From positions 5,084,001 to 5,148,000 of the forward strand of contig AP018280.1 of assembly GCA_004296455.1 (NCBI GenBank): a stretch of 64,000 bases of DNA, written 5' to 3'. This document shows, piece after piece, positions 1-9,947 of the stretch. The DNA comes from Calothrix sp. NIES-4101 (GTDB lineage Bacteria; Cyanobacteriota; Cyanobacteriia; Cyanobacteriales; Nostocaceae). A program made the translations under genes and the position numbers. A model generated the notes under the pieces. That model had not been told where the DNA came from and did not search any database. It saw only the letters and a program-made list of their open reading frames with translations. Numbering within the stretch: the first letter of the stretch is position 1; each line of letters starts with the position of its first letter.

Positions 1-15
1 TTTGGGCAAACAAGC

Positions 16-167
16 TTAGGACTTACGCACTCTTAATACAAACAAAATCAGAGTTGTGATTATCCTCCGGTAAGGACTAGCCTACGGCGACTGCACAGCT
101 AGCTTTTATTATGCTCAACAGTGAAACCTTGTTATTTTTTGATCACATGGTTTGTGCGTAAGTCTAA
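16..167. mobile_element. MITE-like element with terminal inverted repeats
   Basis: The ends carry inverted copies of GACTTACGCAC (20-30) and GTGCGTAAGTC (154-164), extending outward to TTAGG on the left and CTAA on the right. The tetranucleotide AAGC lies directly outside both ends (12-15 and 168-171), compatible with a 4-bp target duplication. The 152-bp interior has no open frame of note, so this looks like a non-autonomous element. Similar ACTTACGCA-ended repeats are common in filamentous cyanobacteria. The parent IS family was not identified. Confidence 0.55.
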
Positions 168-202
168 AAGCAAAAAAGAATATTTACTCAGTCATGAATC
201 AA

Positions 203-1078
203 CTAAGCGTGGAGCCGTTCAACTAAATACAGCTTTTCCTCCATTTGACGTTCGTGTTCAACCACAAACACGTTTGAGTATAAATTCGCCATAATTTGTT
301 TACCTTGCTGTGTTAGGGATAAATAGCGCAATCCGTCCTGAATGTATGGAAATACACCATTCCAGTAGAATTTCGCGTAGTTTTTCCGCAAGTCCGCAGG
401 TGTTTTATATCCTAGGACTTTGTTCATTCCAGTTTCTTCAAACTCGTAGAACAAAGAAGTAATTTTTTTGAGATAACGAGGATCACTTAATTGTCCGATT
501 AAATCTGCGGCACGTACTAAGGCTGCAAAACTCTGGGTTCCTTGATGATCTTCTGCGGCAGGTACAGGAAAGCGAGTTAGTTCTATATTCGTTTTGATGA
601 CCTCTGCATCAATGAGGTTATGTCCGCCAAATCTCTCGTCGATAAATAATTTTGCCCGATCAACATGATAGGGTGTCATACTTGCATCTGATGCTCCTGG
701 TGCCAAGGAAATCATTTTTCCTTCTTTACCTGTGGAGTACAATCCCTCTATTTCTAAGTCTTGACGACAAACACCTTTGACATAACCAATATCATGGCAG
801 ACTAAGGAAATAATAAAGTGCAACCAGTCTTCACTGGATACACCACCTTCACGGATGTGCTTACCGCGCAGAATTTCCTGTCCTACGAGAGTAACTAATA
901 TTGAATGTTCGACATTGTGATACAGGGCATCGCTATTGGCAATATTTTCTAAAGCCATACTACCTGCCCAAGCAATAATATCTTGATAATCTGTTTTCAA
1001 ACATCCATAGGTACGTCTATACCCTTCCCGAATCTGACCCACAAAAGCATCAATTAAAATTTCTGTTGTATTGAACAT
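203..1078 (-). CDS. HD-domain metal-dependent phosphohydrolase-like protein
   Basis: This is a 291-residue protein with an HD-type metal-binding arrangement: His54 and His58 in YHNVEHS and the His95-Asp96 pair in VCHDIGY. These match the H...HD pattern of HD phosphohydrolases, which often cleave nucleotide or cyclic-nucleotide phosphates; the substrate cannot be read from sequence. There is no signal peptide or membrane segment, so it is probably cytoplasmic. It stands alone, facing away from the efflux genes, with the MITE-like repeat just beyond its 3' end. The start is an ATG. The family call is fairly secure, the function open. Confidence 0.75.
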   Translation of the reverse strand: MFNTTEILIDAFVGQIREGYRRTYGCLKTDYQDIIAWAGSMALENIANSDALYHNVEHSILVTLVGQEILRGKHIREGGVSSEDWLHFIISLVCHDIGYVKGVCRQDLEIEGLYSTGKEGKMISLAPGASDASMTPYHVDRAKLFIDERFGGHNLIDAEVIKTNIELTRFPVPAAEDHQGTQSFAALVRAADLIGQLSDPRYLKKITSLFYEFEETGMNKVLGYKTPADLRKNYAKFYWNGVFPYIQDGLRYLSLTQQGKQIMANLYSNVFVVEHERQMEEKLYLVERLHA

Positions 1079-1642
1079 ACTGCTTACTTCTTAATCGTCA
1101 GTTATTTATGGCTTCTTTCAAATTTGCTTCATTAAGCTGCAACTCAATGAGTTTGAAGGATGATGCAGATTTATCCTTACAAGTTATCCTAGAAAGTCTA
1201 AGCTTTCTTGACACTTTTACGATTCACTGCATTGACAAGGAAAATATTTCTGTCTCTATCACAGGATATGCGATGCTTCATATAAGATGCAAAGTTTCCA
1301 GACAAATAAGTGTTTATACGTACAAAAATAATTTAAACTTGAAGTTTTTGATTACACCTAGTATCTGAATAAAGCAAAGACTAAAGACGATATAAACCAA
1401 TTTTATTTGGAGTATTGAGGAGGAACACAGCAGGATAAATTATGTTGTATATTTTACATAAATTTTCTTGACTACGGTGTTAGCACAAGTATAACTGGTT
1501 GCGGTTAAAAAGAATGTCTAATTGGGTGGGCATCGTCACCATATTTAGAAGAAATGAGTCATATTTAATATACGGTAATAATTGTCAATCTTTCTTAAAC
1601 AAAGCTTGTTGGTCATGCTGAAGTGAAACTGGAGGCAGTGCT
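1079..1642. other. Intergenic region, no convincing gene
   Basis: This gap separates the HD protein from the efflux adaptor. An 86-codon frame at 1108-1368 on the plus strand has no recognisable motif and unconvincing composition. Promoters for the two divergent genes must lie here, but no consensus stands out. A Shine-Dalgarno-like GGAGG at 1631-1635 belongs to the adaptor gene. Confidence 0.5.
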
Positions 1643-3172
1643 GTGGGAGAGGAAAGTTTTTCGGAGATCGAGGTGCAAGATTCGGTATCAGCAGTTGAAG
1701 ATGCTGGGATTGAACAAAAAAAAGTCAAGGGACGGGCATGGTTAACACCATTGTTACTGGGCTTGGGTTTGGGAATCACGATCGCAATTGCTGGGACAAA
1801 GTTGATTAGCCAGCGATCGCAGTTACAGAAAACTCCATCTACAAGCCAAGTAGCAACATCGGTGCCTCCAGCAATGACGGTGACTGCAATACCAGCCCAA
1901 GCGACTAGCATTAGTCGTGTTTTGAACGTGACTGGAACTGTTGCCGCCCGGGATTTGACTCCGGTTTTACCACAGGCAAACGGTTTGCAAGTCAAGCAAG
2001 TGTTGGTGAATGTGGGGGATACGGTTCAAGCTGGAGAAGTAATGGCAATACTCGATAATTCTCTCCTCCAAGACCAAATTCGCCAAGCGAGGGCTGATGT
2101 AGAGTCCAAGCAAGCTGACGTATTATCAAAACGAGCTGATTTAGTCTCGAAGCAAGCAGCACTGGTATCGAGTCAAGCAGCCGTAGCAGCAAATCAAGCA
2201 GTGGTGCAGCAACGAGAAGCTGACTTAGCCCAGGCAAAAGCGAGATTGGTAGATGCCCAGCGTAGTTTTCGCCGCAACCAAGAACTTTTTGCCCAGGGGG
2301 CAATTAGTCGCCAAGTATTAGATACTGGCGAGACTAATTTAGCGACTGCGAGGGAAGCAGTCAGGCAAGCAGAAGCCAATATTCGTACTGCTAAAGCGAA
2401 TGTTGAGAGTGCCAAAGCAAATATTGGTAGTGCCCAAGCTAGCATTCGGATTGCCGAGGCTGGGATAAATGGTGCTCAAGCTACAGTTAAGAGTAATAAT
2501 GCCAGGGTTGAACAATTAAAAACTCAACTCGGACAAACTGTAGTTCGCGCTCCAGTCTCAGGTATTGTTGCTGAAAAACTTGCTCGTGTGGGTGATATTA
2601 CGGGTGTACCCCCACAGACGCAGGTGGTGACGGTTGTCGGAGGCTCGCAAAAATTATTTTCGATTATTCAGGATGGGCAATTGCAGTTACAAGCACAGGT
2701 GCCGGAAAACCAGCTAGCACAAATCAGTATTGGTGCGAGTGTCCAGGTAAAATCCGATCAAGATAGTCGCGTACAGTTGCAGGGGAAAGTTCGAGATATA
2801 GAGCCAATTGTCAACCAGCAACGACGGGAAGCAACGGTGAAAATTGATTTACCAGCAAAGAGTGCACTCAAGCCAGGGATGTTTGCCAGTGCTGCAATTA
2901 CAACCACCACACAAACAGGTGTAGCTGTACCTCAGAAAGCCGTGCAATCGCAAGCGAATGGTGACACCGTTGTATTCATCCTATTGGGTGAAGACGCGGG
3001 TAATACGGGTTCCGTTAAGGTAGACAAGGTGAAAGCCCAAAAAGTCGAACTGGGAGAGATTCTGAATGGTGACAGAGTTGAGATTAAAAACGGATTACAA
3101 GTAGGCGATCGCATTGTCATTGATGGTGCTGGCTATGTCAAGGATGGCGACACAGTGCGAGTGAGTCAGTAG
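1643..3172 (+). CDS. RND efflux periplasmic adaptor (HlyD/MFP family)
   Basis: This 509-residue membrane-fusion protein would link an inner-membrane RND pump to an outer-membrane channel. The N-terminus has a single membrane segment (about residues 33-52, LLLGLGLGITIAIAG). A biotinyl-lipoyl half motif follows (VNVGDTVQAGEVMAILD), then a long Ala/Gln/Ser-rich coiled-coil hairpin (about 150-300), the second lipoyl half (VRAPVSGIVAEK) and beta-barrel/membrane-proximal domains. The coiled coil is long for the family and built of near-repeats of the type SKQADVLSKRADLVSKQ. The GTG start is supported by GGAGG seven bases upstream. The RND permease follows 76 bp downstream, so the pair is probably an operon. 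The transported substrate is unknown. Confidence 0.9.
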   Translation: MGEESFSEIEVQDSVSAVEDAGIEQKKVKGRAWLTPLLLGLGLGITIAIAGTKLISQRSQLQKTPSTSQVATSVPPAMTVTAIPAQATSISRVLNVTGTVAARDLTPVLPQANGLQVKQVLVNVGDTVQAGEVMAILDNSLLQDQIRQARADVESKQADVLSKRADLVSKQAALVSSQAAVAANQAVVQQREADLAQAKARLVDAQRSFRRNQELFAQGAISRQVLDTGETNLATAREAVRQAEANIRTAKANVESAKANIGSAQASIRIAEAGINGAQATVKSNNARVEQLKTQLGQTVVRAPVSGIVAEKLARVGDITGVPPQTQVVTVVGGSQKLFSIIQDGQLQLQAQVPENQLAQISIGASVQVKSDQDSRVQLQGKVRDIEPIVNQQRREATVKIDLPAKSALKPGMFASAAITTTTQTGVAVPQKAVQSQANGDTVVFILLGEDAGNTGSVKVDKVKAQKVELGEILNGDRVEIKNGLQVGDRIVIDGAGYVKDGDTVRVSQ

Positions 3173-3248
3173 TCAGTCAGGAGTTACATCATTTATTGGG
3201 AATTATAAATAAGCACCCAATACCTAATCCCCCATTCCCAAAATATAT

Positions 3249-6200
3249 ATGTCTTTCAATCTCTCTGCGTGGTCGATTAAAAAGCCTGTTCCCACGATAC
3301 TCTTATTTTTAATTCTGACATTAATCGGTTGGTATTCCTTTATCACTTTAGGAATTGATACAAGCCCGAATATTGATTTACCTACGGTTTCGGTGACGGT
3401 GACGCAACCGGGTGCAGGACCAGCAGAACTGGAAACCCAGGTGACAAAAAAGATTGAAGATGCGGTTGCGGGTTTAGGTAATATTGATGAGTTGCGTTCA
3501 ACTGTGAGTGATGGAATTTCTACCTCGGTAATTACATTTGATTTGGGGATAAATACAGACCGCGCCACCAATGACGTGCGAAATGCGATCGCTCAAATTC
3601 GTCAAAATTTACCGCAGGATATTAATGACCCGATTGTGCAAAGATTGGAATTTTCAGGTGGGCCAATCCTAACTTATGTGGTCAAATCTCAGACACTTTC
3701 AGTTGAACAGTTAAGTAATATTGTTGACCAAACTATTAGTCGGCGTTTGCTTGGTGTGAAGGGTGTTGCCCAAGTGAAACGTGTTGGTGGAGTCAATCGG
3801 GAGGTTCGTGTGAATTTAAATCCCGAACGCCTGCAATCTTTAAATATTACTGCCACTCAAGTTAATGATCAGTTGCGGGCATTTAATATTAACCTTCCCG
3901 GTGGACGCGCAGAATTAGGTGGTAGCGAACAAAGTATTCGTACCCTTGGTAGTGCCCAAACTGTTAAACAATTGAGCGAGTATGAAATAGTCCTCCCCAA
4001 TGGTGGCTCTGTGCCCTTATCGAGCTTGGGAACTGTGGAAGATAGCTTTGGCGATGTGCGTCAATCTGCCCAACTCAATAACAATCCTGTAGTTGCATTC
4101 CAAATTCTGCGGAGTACGGGTAGTGTCACCGCCACTGTGGAAGAAGGTGTCCAAAAAGCTGTTGCCGAACTCAATCAAACACTTAAAAATCAAAACGTTA
4201 GTATTGAATTAATTTTTACTCGCGCTGCATTTGTTCGTGATTCCTATCAAAGTACAATCGAGGAATTAATTCAAGCTTCCATCCTCGCCGTCATTATTAT
4301 CATGTTGTTTTTACGTGACTGGCGAGCCACATTAATTACTGCTGTAGCCTTACCTTTGTCGATGTTACCGACGTTCTTTGTGCAGCAAGCACTCGGTTAC
4401 ACTCTGAATAATATGACTTTGCTGGGTTTAGCCCTAGCAGTCGGTAACTTAGTTGATGATGCCGTTGTCGAAATCGAAAACATGGAGCGGCATATGGCAA
4501 TGGGTAAATCTCCACGTCAGGCAGCATTTGACTCATCAGATGAGGTGGGTTTGGCTGTAATTGCTTCTGCGGCTACTATTATCGCTGTATTTCTCCCTGT
4601 TGCCTTTATGGGTGGGATTCCGGGTCAATTTTTTCAGCCTTTTGGCGTTACAGTCGCCGTGTCAACATTTTTCTCAACTTTAGTAGCCCGTATGGTGACA
4701 CCAATGATGGGCGCTTATTTACTCAAGGATAAGCAACAGGGGCAAAAGGCAAAAGGCAAAAAGCAAAAGAAATTTTTCTTACTCCCCTTATCCTCCTCTT
4801 CCTCCCGTCGTTTTCAACCCTATAAATCGCTGCTCAAATGGTCATTAAATCATCGCATCACCACAATGATGATTGCAGTAGCATTTTTTATTGGTAGTGT
4901 CATGATGATTCCTTTGATTCCCAAAGGATTGGTTGATGGTAGTGATATTGGTATTTCGACTATTGCTGTCGATTTACCTCCAGGTTCTACTTTGACGGAT
5001 ACCAATAAAGCAGTAACGCAATTAACGAATATAGTCCGTAAAAGCCCTGTAGTTGAAAGCGTATTGGCAACCCAGGAAATTAATTCTGCAACCCTCACAG
5101 TCAAACTCAAATCGAAAGAAGAACGGAAAATTTCCCAGTTAGAATTTGAACAGCAAATACGTCCCGATTTTGCTCAAGTTCCGGGGGCAAGAATCAGTTT
5201 CCAAAGTGCGAGTGCTGTCGGTGGTAGAAAAGATTTAACGGTGGTTTTACAAAGCGAAAATCCTCAAGAATTGCTGCAAGTTGCCGACAATCTGGAAAGA
5301 GAAATGCGAAATGTAGCAGGTTTGATTGAGGTGACATCAAGTGCTAGCTTGGTGAAGCCAGAAATTTTAGTGATTCCCAATCCCCAACGCGCCGCAGATT
5401 TAGGTGTCACCGTCCAAGCGATCGCACGTACAGCTTCACTAGCTACAATTGGTGATAATGAGGCAAGTTTAGCAAAATTCAACCTTCCCGACCGGCAAAT
5501 TCCCATCCGTGTGCAAATTGATCCAAAAGCACGTCAAGATATTGAGACAATCAAGAATTTACAAGTTCCTCGTACTGGTGGTGGAATTGTACCTCTGAAT
5601 TCCGTTGCTGATATTCGTTTTGGTAGTGGCCCTGCAACCATAAACCGTTTTGACAGACAACGACAAGTGTCGGTGGAAGCAAATTTAGAAGGCATTTCCT
5701 TAGGTAATGCCTTGATTGCTGTCGATAAACTCCCAACATTGCAAAAATTACCTCTGGGTGTGACGCGACGTTCCGCAGGTGATGCCAAAATCATGGCAGA
5801 TATTTTTGGCAAATTTGGATTGGCATTGGCTGTGGCTGTAATGATGATTTATGGGATTCTCGTACTGCTATACAACAATTTCCTCTATCCAATCGCAATT
5901 ATGGCGGCATTACCTTTCTGCTTAGGCGGTACATTAGTTGCTTTGTTGCTAGCACAAAAAGCTTTGGGACTTTACGCTTTGATTGGTGTAGTCTTGCTTT
6001 TGGGAATTGTCACCAAAAACTCAATTTTATTAGTGGACTATACATTAATTAATCTTGCCGAAGGTGAATCCCTACGTCATTCCTTATTGGATGCGGGTGT
6101 ATCGCGTTTACGTCCAATTTTGATGACTTCATTTGCAACAATCGCAGGCACAATTCCCCTAGCATTAGGCATTGGTGCAGGTTCAGAAGTGCGTCAACCG

Positions 6201-6407
6201 ATGGGTGTGGCAATTTTAGGCGGATTTACAACTTCGACATTGTTGACATTAGTAGTCGTACCAGTCCTATTCAGCTATATTCATAACTTTGAGAATGCCA
6301 TTGTAGACTTTGTAAGATATGGTTTTAGAGGCAAGAAAACCAAGAGAGTTAGCCCTGAGATTGTAAAACTTCCCCCAAAAGCAGAAAAATCGCGATCGCA
6401 ATCATAA
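3249..6407 (+). CDS. RND efflux permease (AcrB/MdtB-type)
   Basis: This is a 1052-residue proton-driven RND pump with the expected two-fold plan: TM1 near residue 15, a large periplasmic loop, TM2-6 from about 335, a central cytoplasmic loop, TM7 near 540, a second loop and TM8-12. The TM4 acidic pair is present in NLVDDAVVEIEN, and VTKNSILLVDY marks the TM10-11 region. It probably works with the adaptor just upstream. The central cytoplasmic loop (about residues 494-518) is odd: it is Lys/Gln-rich then Ser-rich, encoded by three GGCAAAA heptamers plus AGCAAAA and a pyrimidine tract, as in intergenic cyanobacterial repeats. The frame stays open, so the protein is probably functional. Drug versus metal specificity cannot be told. 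Confidence 0.92.
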   Translation: MSFNLSAWSIKKPVPTILLFLILTLIGWYSFITLGIDTSPNIDLPTVSVTVTQPGAGPAELETQVTKKIEDAVAGLGNIDELRSTVSDGISTSVITFDLGINTDRATNDVRNAIAQIRQNLPQDINDPIVQRLEFSGGPILTYVVKSQTLSVEQLSNIVDQTISRRLLGVKGVAQVKRVGGVNREVRVNLNPERLQSLNITATQVNDQLRAFNINLPGGRAELGGSEQSIRTLGSAQTVKQLSEYEIVLPNGGSVPLSSLGTVEDSFGDVRQSAQLNNNPVVAFQILRSTGSVTATVEEGVQKAVAELNQTLKNQNVSIELIFTRAAFVRDSYQSTIEELIQASILAVIIIMLFLRDWRATLITAVALPLSMLPTFFVQQALGYTLNNMTLLGLALAVGNLVDDAVVEIENMERHMAMGKSPRQAAFDSSDEVGLAVIASAATIIAVFLPVAFMGGIPGQFFQPFGVTVAVSTFFSTLVARMVTPMMGAYLLKDKQQGQKAKGKKQKKFFLLPLSSSSSRRFQPYKSLLKWSLNHRITTMMIAVAFFIGSVMMIPLIPKGLVDGSDIGISTIAVDLPPGSTLTDTNKAVTQLTNIVRKSPVVESVLATQEINSATLTVKLKSKEERKISQLEFEQQIRPDFAQVPGARISFQSASAVGGRKDLTVVLQSENPQELLQVADNLEREMRNVAGLIEVTSSASLVKPEILVIPNPQRAADLGVTVQAIARTASLATIGDNEASLAKFNLPDRQIPIRVQIDPKARQDIETIKNLQVPRTGGGIVPLNSVADIRFGSGPATINRFDRQRQVSVEANLEGISLGNALIAVDKLPTLQKLPLGVTRRSAGDAKIMADIFGKFGLALAVAVMMIYGILVLLYNNFLYPIAIMAALPFCLGGTLVALLLAQKALGLYALIGVVLLLGIVTKNSILLVDYTLINLAEGESLRHSLLDAGVSRLRPILMTSFATIAGTIPLALGIGAGSEVRQPMGVAILGGFTTSTLLTLVVVPVLFSYIHNFENAIVDFVRYGFRGKKTKRVSPEIVKLPPKAEKSRSQS
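4741..4768. repeat. GGCAAAA heptanucleotide tandem repeat inside the RND permease gene
   Basis: Three exact GGCAAAA units (4741-4761) and one AGCAAAA unit (4762-4768) lie in frame within the permease. Short tandem heptamers of this type (STRR class) are typical of heterocystous cyanobacteria but are usually intergenic. Because 28 bp is not a multiple of three, gain or loss of one unit would shift the frame. Confidence 0.8.
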
Positions 6408-6596
6408 AGTAATCATAAAGTGAGGATGTGAGAAACAAGAGATCAACAATTTTCTCCGCATCTTCGCGTTTTCTCTACCGCACTTTCCCCCTTTCCCTAG
6501 TTACACTAGATCAGAAACAATTATTTTCAACTTGCTACAATATCAAGCTTAAAAGCTGTAGCGTTCACAACAGCAGCTGCACAAAGGTCAATTAAT

Positions 6597-8513
6597 ATGG
6601 AAAAATTCGAGTCAAATATCAAGCAAAATAATTTATTAATCAAAAAAAAGCCAAGTAAACGTCTGGCACTAACTGGGATGCTGGCTGCTAGTTTAATCAT
6701 GTTGCCAGGAATGCTGGGTGTGTCTCCAGCAACGGCACAGCAAAAAAACGATCGCGAATTGAGCTACAGTGAATTAATTAAAAAAGCCCAAAATGGCGAA
6801 ATTAAAAAAGTTGAACTTGATGAAACTGAGGAGATTGCCAGAGTCTTTCTCAAGAATCAAAAGCCAGATGCACAACCCCTACAGGTGCGACTTTTAAATC
6901 AAAATAGCGAGTTAATTGGCAAACTGAGACAAAGTAAAGTTGATATCGAGCCAGTTTCCTCCGCTAACAGTCGCGCCGCATTTGGATTGTTAATTAATTT
7001 AATGTGGATTTTGCCCCTCGTGGCATTAATGTTATTGTTCCTGCGACGCTCCTCAAATGCTTCCAGCCAAGCAATGAATTTTGGTAAAACCCGTGCCCGT
7101 TTCCAAATTGAGGCGAAAACCGGAATCAAATTCGATGATGTGGCGGGTATTGAAGAAGCCAAAGAAGAACTGCAAGAAGTTGTGACTTTTCTTAAACAGC
7201 CAGAAAAATTTACTGCTGTTGGTGCACGTATTCCCAAAGGCGTGCTCTTAGTAGGTCCTCCCGGTACTGGTAAAACTTTACTTGCAAAAGCGATCGCCGG
7301 GGAAGCTGCTGTTCCTTTCTTCAGTATTTCCGGTTCGGAATTTGTCGAAATGTTTGTTGGTGTCGGTGCTTCCCGTGTCCGCGATTTATTCAAAAAAGCT
7401 AAAGATAATGCTCCCTGTTTAATCTTTATTGATGAGATTGATGCAGTCGGTAGACAACGCGGTGCCGGCATTGGTGGAGGAAATGACGAACGGGAACAAA
7501 CCCTCAACCAATTACTGACGGAGATGGATGGTTTCGAGGGTAACAACGGCATCATTATTATTGCGGCAACCAACCGTCCCGATGTGCTTGATGCCGCCCT
7601 ATTACGCCCCGGACGTTTTGACCGTCAGGTAATAGTTGATGCACCCGATCGCAAAGGTCGTTTAGCGATTCTTGAAGTTCATGCCCGCAACAAAAAAATT
7701 GACCCCTCTGTATCCTTGGAAGTCATCGCCCGTCGCACTCCTGGCTTTACAGGTGCAGATTTAGCCAACCTCCTCAACGAAGCCGCTATCTTAACTGCCC
7801 GTCGTCGCAAAGAGTCTATTACTCCAATCGAAGTTGATGATGCGATCGATCGTTTGACAATTGGTTTAACTCTAAATCCTCTGATGGACAGCAAGAAAAA
7901 ACGCTTGATTGCCTATCATGAGGTCGGACATGCTCTACTGGCGACATTGTTACCCCATTCCGACCCCTTGAATAAAGTGACAATTATTCCCCGCTCTGGT
8001 GGTATTGGCGGCTTCTCCCAACAAATTTTAAACGAAGAAGTCATTGATAGTGGACTCTATACCCGTGCTTGGATGAAAGATAACATCACCATGACTTTAG
8101 GTGGTAAAGCTTCAGAAGTTGAAGTCTTTGGAGAGGCGGAAGTTACAGGTGGGGCGAGTGGCGATTTGAAAATGGTGACAAATATCGCCCGAAAAATGGT
8201 GACAATGTACGGTATGACAGACTTAGGCTTAGTCGCCTTAGAAAACCAAAATCATGATGTATTTTTAGGTCGTGATTGGGTGACACGCAACGAATATTCC
8301 GAAGAAGTGGCAATTAAAATCGATCGCAAAGTTCGAGAAATCGCCAACGAATGTTACGAAATTGCCCGGAATATTATCCGTGAAAACCGTAATCTCGTTG
8401 ACCGTTTGGTTGATTTATTAATCGAACAGGAAACAATAGAAGGTGAACAATTCCGGCAGATTGTTGCTGAATATACACCACTTCCAGAAAAGGAATTGGC
8501 AAAATCAAGTTAG
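6597..8513 (+). CDS. ftsH: ATP-dependent zinc metalloprotease FtsH
   Basis: This 638-residue membrane-anchored AAA+ protease in cyanobacteria degrades damaged membrane proteins such as photosystem subunits. An N-terminal hydrophobic segment (about 22-48) and a second membrane span (131-150) flank the FtsH extracytoplasmic domain. The AAA module has Walker A GPPGTGKT (220-227), Walker B LIFIDE (275-280) and the second region of homology [15 protein letters not shown]. The zinc motif HEVGH is at 441-445. Length is normal for the family. It lies 189 bp after the permease and has its own strong terminator, so it is probably monocistronic. The HEVGH variant of HEAGH is usual in photosynthetic FtsH proteins. 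Which paralogue it is was not determined. Confidence 0.96.
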   Translation: MEKFESNIKQNNLLIKKKPSKRLALTGMLAASLIMLPGMLGVSPATAQQKNDRELSYSELIKKAQNGEIKKVELDETEEIARVFLKNQKPDAQPLQVRLLNQNSELIGKLRQSKVDIEPVSSANSRAAFGLLINLMWILPLVALMLLFLRRSSNASSQAMNFGKTRARFQIEAKTGIKFDDVAGIEEAKEELQEVVTFLKQPEKFTAVGARIPKGVLLVGPPGTGKTLLAKAIAGEAAVPFFSISGSEFVEMFVGVGASRVRDLFKKAKDNAPCLIFIDEIDAVGRQRGAGIGGGNDEREQTLNQLLTEMDGFEGNNGIIIIAATNRPDVLDAALLRPGRFDRQVIVDAPDRKGRLAILEVHARNKKIDPSVSLEVIARRTPGFTGADLANLLNEAAILTARRRKESITPIEVDDAIDRLTIGLTLNPLMDSKKKRLIAYHEVGHALLATLLPHSDPLNKVTIIPRSGGIGGFSQQILNEEVIDSGLYTRAWMKDNITMTLGGKASEVEVFGEAEVTGGASGDLKMVTNIARKMVTMYGMTDLGLVALENQNHDVFLGRDWVTRNEYSEEVAIKIDRKVREIANECYEIARNIIRENRNLVDRLVDLLIEQETIEGEQFRQIVAEYTPLPEKELAKSS

Positions 8514-8538
8514 TTAAATAATATGGAATCAGAAGATG

Positions 8539-8578
8539 CGATCGCTCAATCAATCAGAATTGGGCGATCGTATTTTTT
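8539..8578 (+). terminator. Rho-independent terminator of ftsH
   Basis: A 12-bp stem (CGATCGCTCAAT, 8539-8550, with ATTGGGCGATCG, 8559-8570, one G-U type pair) has an 8-base loop and is followed directly by TATTTTTT. It begins 25 bp after the ftsH stop codon. The stem is built from a HIP1 octamer. Confidence 0.85.
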
Positions 8579-8869
8579 CATATTTTGGATGATGCAATCA
8601 ATCCTCATCTCAGCTTTGTCTCAATGATTAGGAAAAAATCGACACGGAGTTATTCGCAATGAAGACTCGCGAATAATATTTATGTCTTTATTTTTGCAAA
8701 ATTGGGTTTCTCCCGTTATAAAAGTCTCATATCCTTATATTTATCAAATATTTTCTTCCTGGTTGATATCTGTTTTAAGATGCCTGTTTTAATATTTTTT
8801 TCTTAGTTCAATACTATGTTAAATTATTCAATTTTTATTGCTTTTATTGTCACCTTCATTACTCTTGTA
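8579..8869. other. Intergenic region left of the IS630 element
   Basis: This AT-rich stretch has a small perfect hairpin TTATTCGC/GCGAATAA (8650-8657 with 8669-8676). Near its end an ATG at 8816 opens a hydrophobic frame (MLNYSIFIAFIVTFITL) that runs into the IS. With the IS removed, this frame would be 22 codons long and end in TAATG, overlapping the kinase start at 10020. Whether it is translated is unknown; no ribosome site precedes it. Confidence 0.4.
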
Positions 8870-8874
8870 CCATT

Positions 8875-9453
8875 TCACGAAAAGCCTGATACAAATAACG
8901 CCTCTAAAATAAAATCCCATCCAGCGATAGATTTAATTTGAGAAGTAGTCAATTTATTTAGCTGTTTCCAAACTGCTTCTTTTAACTCATCTAATGTCTG
9001 AAAGTATTCCCATTTTAAACCTTTCTTAATCTCTTTCCAAAGCCTCTCAATTGGATTAACTTCTGGTGTGTATGGAGGTTGAAATAAGAGAATTATATTC
9101 TCTGGTACTTGGAGATATTTACTAAAATGAAATGCGCCATTATCTACTTGAATTACATGTATGTCTTCCGGGTATAATTGAGCTAAATTTTCTAGAAATA
9201 TTCCAAAACACAGAGTATCTAAATGCGAAAATTCAAGAGCGAAGTTCTCTCCTGTTAATGGTTCTACTACTCCGTATATATAAAAATTATCTCGTTTCCA
9301 TTGAGTATAACCTACTGGCTTTACACCTGTAATTGTAATTAACCTTCCTGTTACAGTTTGCAGTCCAAATCTGCTTTCATCACCACACCAATAACGTATC
9401 TGACGATGCTGCTCACACGGCGGTATTAAATACTTCTTTATCACTTTTAACAA
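8875..9453 (-). CDS. IS630-family transposase, C-terminal part (OrfB, DDE domain)
   Basis: This frame carries the catalytic DDE core: first Asp in WCGDESRFG, second in VDNGAFHFS, and the Glu in NPIERLWKEIKK. The listed start is a TTG and is probably not used independently. The frame joins OrfA through a run of eight A residues on the coding strand (complement of 9463-9470), a classical -1 slippage site. The fusion would be about 358 residues, the normal size for an IS630 transposase. Confidence 0.9.
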   Translation of the reverse strand: MLKVIKKYLIPPCEQHRQIRYWCGDESRFGLQTVTGRLITITGVKPVGYTQWKRDNFYIYGVVEPLTGENFALEFSHLDTLCFGIFLENLAQLYPEDIHVIQVDNGAFHFSKYLQVPENIILLFQPPYTPEVNPIERLWKEIKKGLKWEYFQTLDELKEAVWKQLNKLTTSQIKSIAGWDFILEALFVSGFS

Positions 9454-9947
9454 TGAAGGAAGTTTTTTTTAAACTCTTCTTCCGCTCCTTTATTTTGCTT
9501 GACGCTGCGTGGACGTGGTGCTTTTAATTTTGCTTTCAATTTATAGCGCACAACTTCATGCACAACTTTATATGATGCTTCGACTCCAAATTCAGCTAAA
9601 AGCCAAGTGCGGACTTCCTCGTAGCTTTTAAACCCTGACGAGTATGAGAGTTCCTTTTGGATTTGCGATCGCACATCCAGTGGTATCTTTTTTGGTCGTC
9701 CTGAACTCTTACGCGCACACAGCAGGTTGCTTAAACCCCCTTCTCTGTAGAGTTTTAACCATCTTTGTATCGTTATACGTCCTCGACCCAATATGACAGC
9801 TAGGTGTTGTACTGTTTCTACCTGACCTGTTTTCAGCAAGTACAACGCTTGAACTCGTTCCTTACCTGACCCTGTTTTCTGTTCTCTCAACAGTTCCTGG
9901 AGTTCTGCTTGTGTTTCATTTATCTCCAGTTTGATAACTCGACACAT
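9447..9947 (-). CDS. IS630-family transposase, N-terminal part (OrfA, helix-turn-helix)
   Basis: This 166-residue frame carries the DNA-binding half of the transposase. Helix-turn-helix patterns occur at about 45-70 (VQHLAVILGRGRITIQRWLK) and in the winged-helix-like segment VRTWLLAEFGVEASYKVV. It ends shortly after the A8 slip site. A -1 shift there leads into the DDE frame, while normal decoding stops after FLHC. The short product could act as a regulator of transposition, as known for other two-frame IS elements; that is inference. Confidence 0.88.
   Translation of the reverse strand: MCRVIKLEINETQAELQELLREQKTGSGKERVQALYLLKTGQVETVQHLAVILGRGRITIQRWLKLYREGGLSNLLCARKSSGRPKKIPLDVRSQIQKELSYSSGFKSYEEVRTWLLAEFGVEASYKVVHEVVRYKLKAKLKAPRPRSVKQNKGAEEEFKKNFLHC

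Noticed and set aside
1108-1368. 86-codon plus-strand frame
   Set aside because: It has no motif, no convincing ribosome site and an unprotein-like composition, and lies in a promoter gap.
6400-6421. Tandem AATCATAAAGT direct repeat at the RND permease stop
   Set aside because: Only two 11-bp copies; the first spans the stop codon. No function or family is evident.
6899-7573. 224-codon minus-strand frame inside ftsH
   Set aside because: It is a shadow of the highly conserved ftsH reading frame, and its product has no motif.
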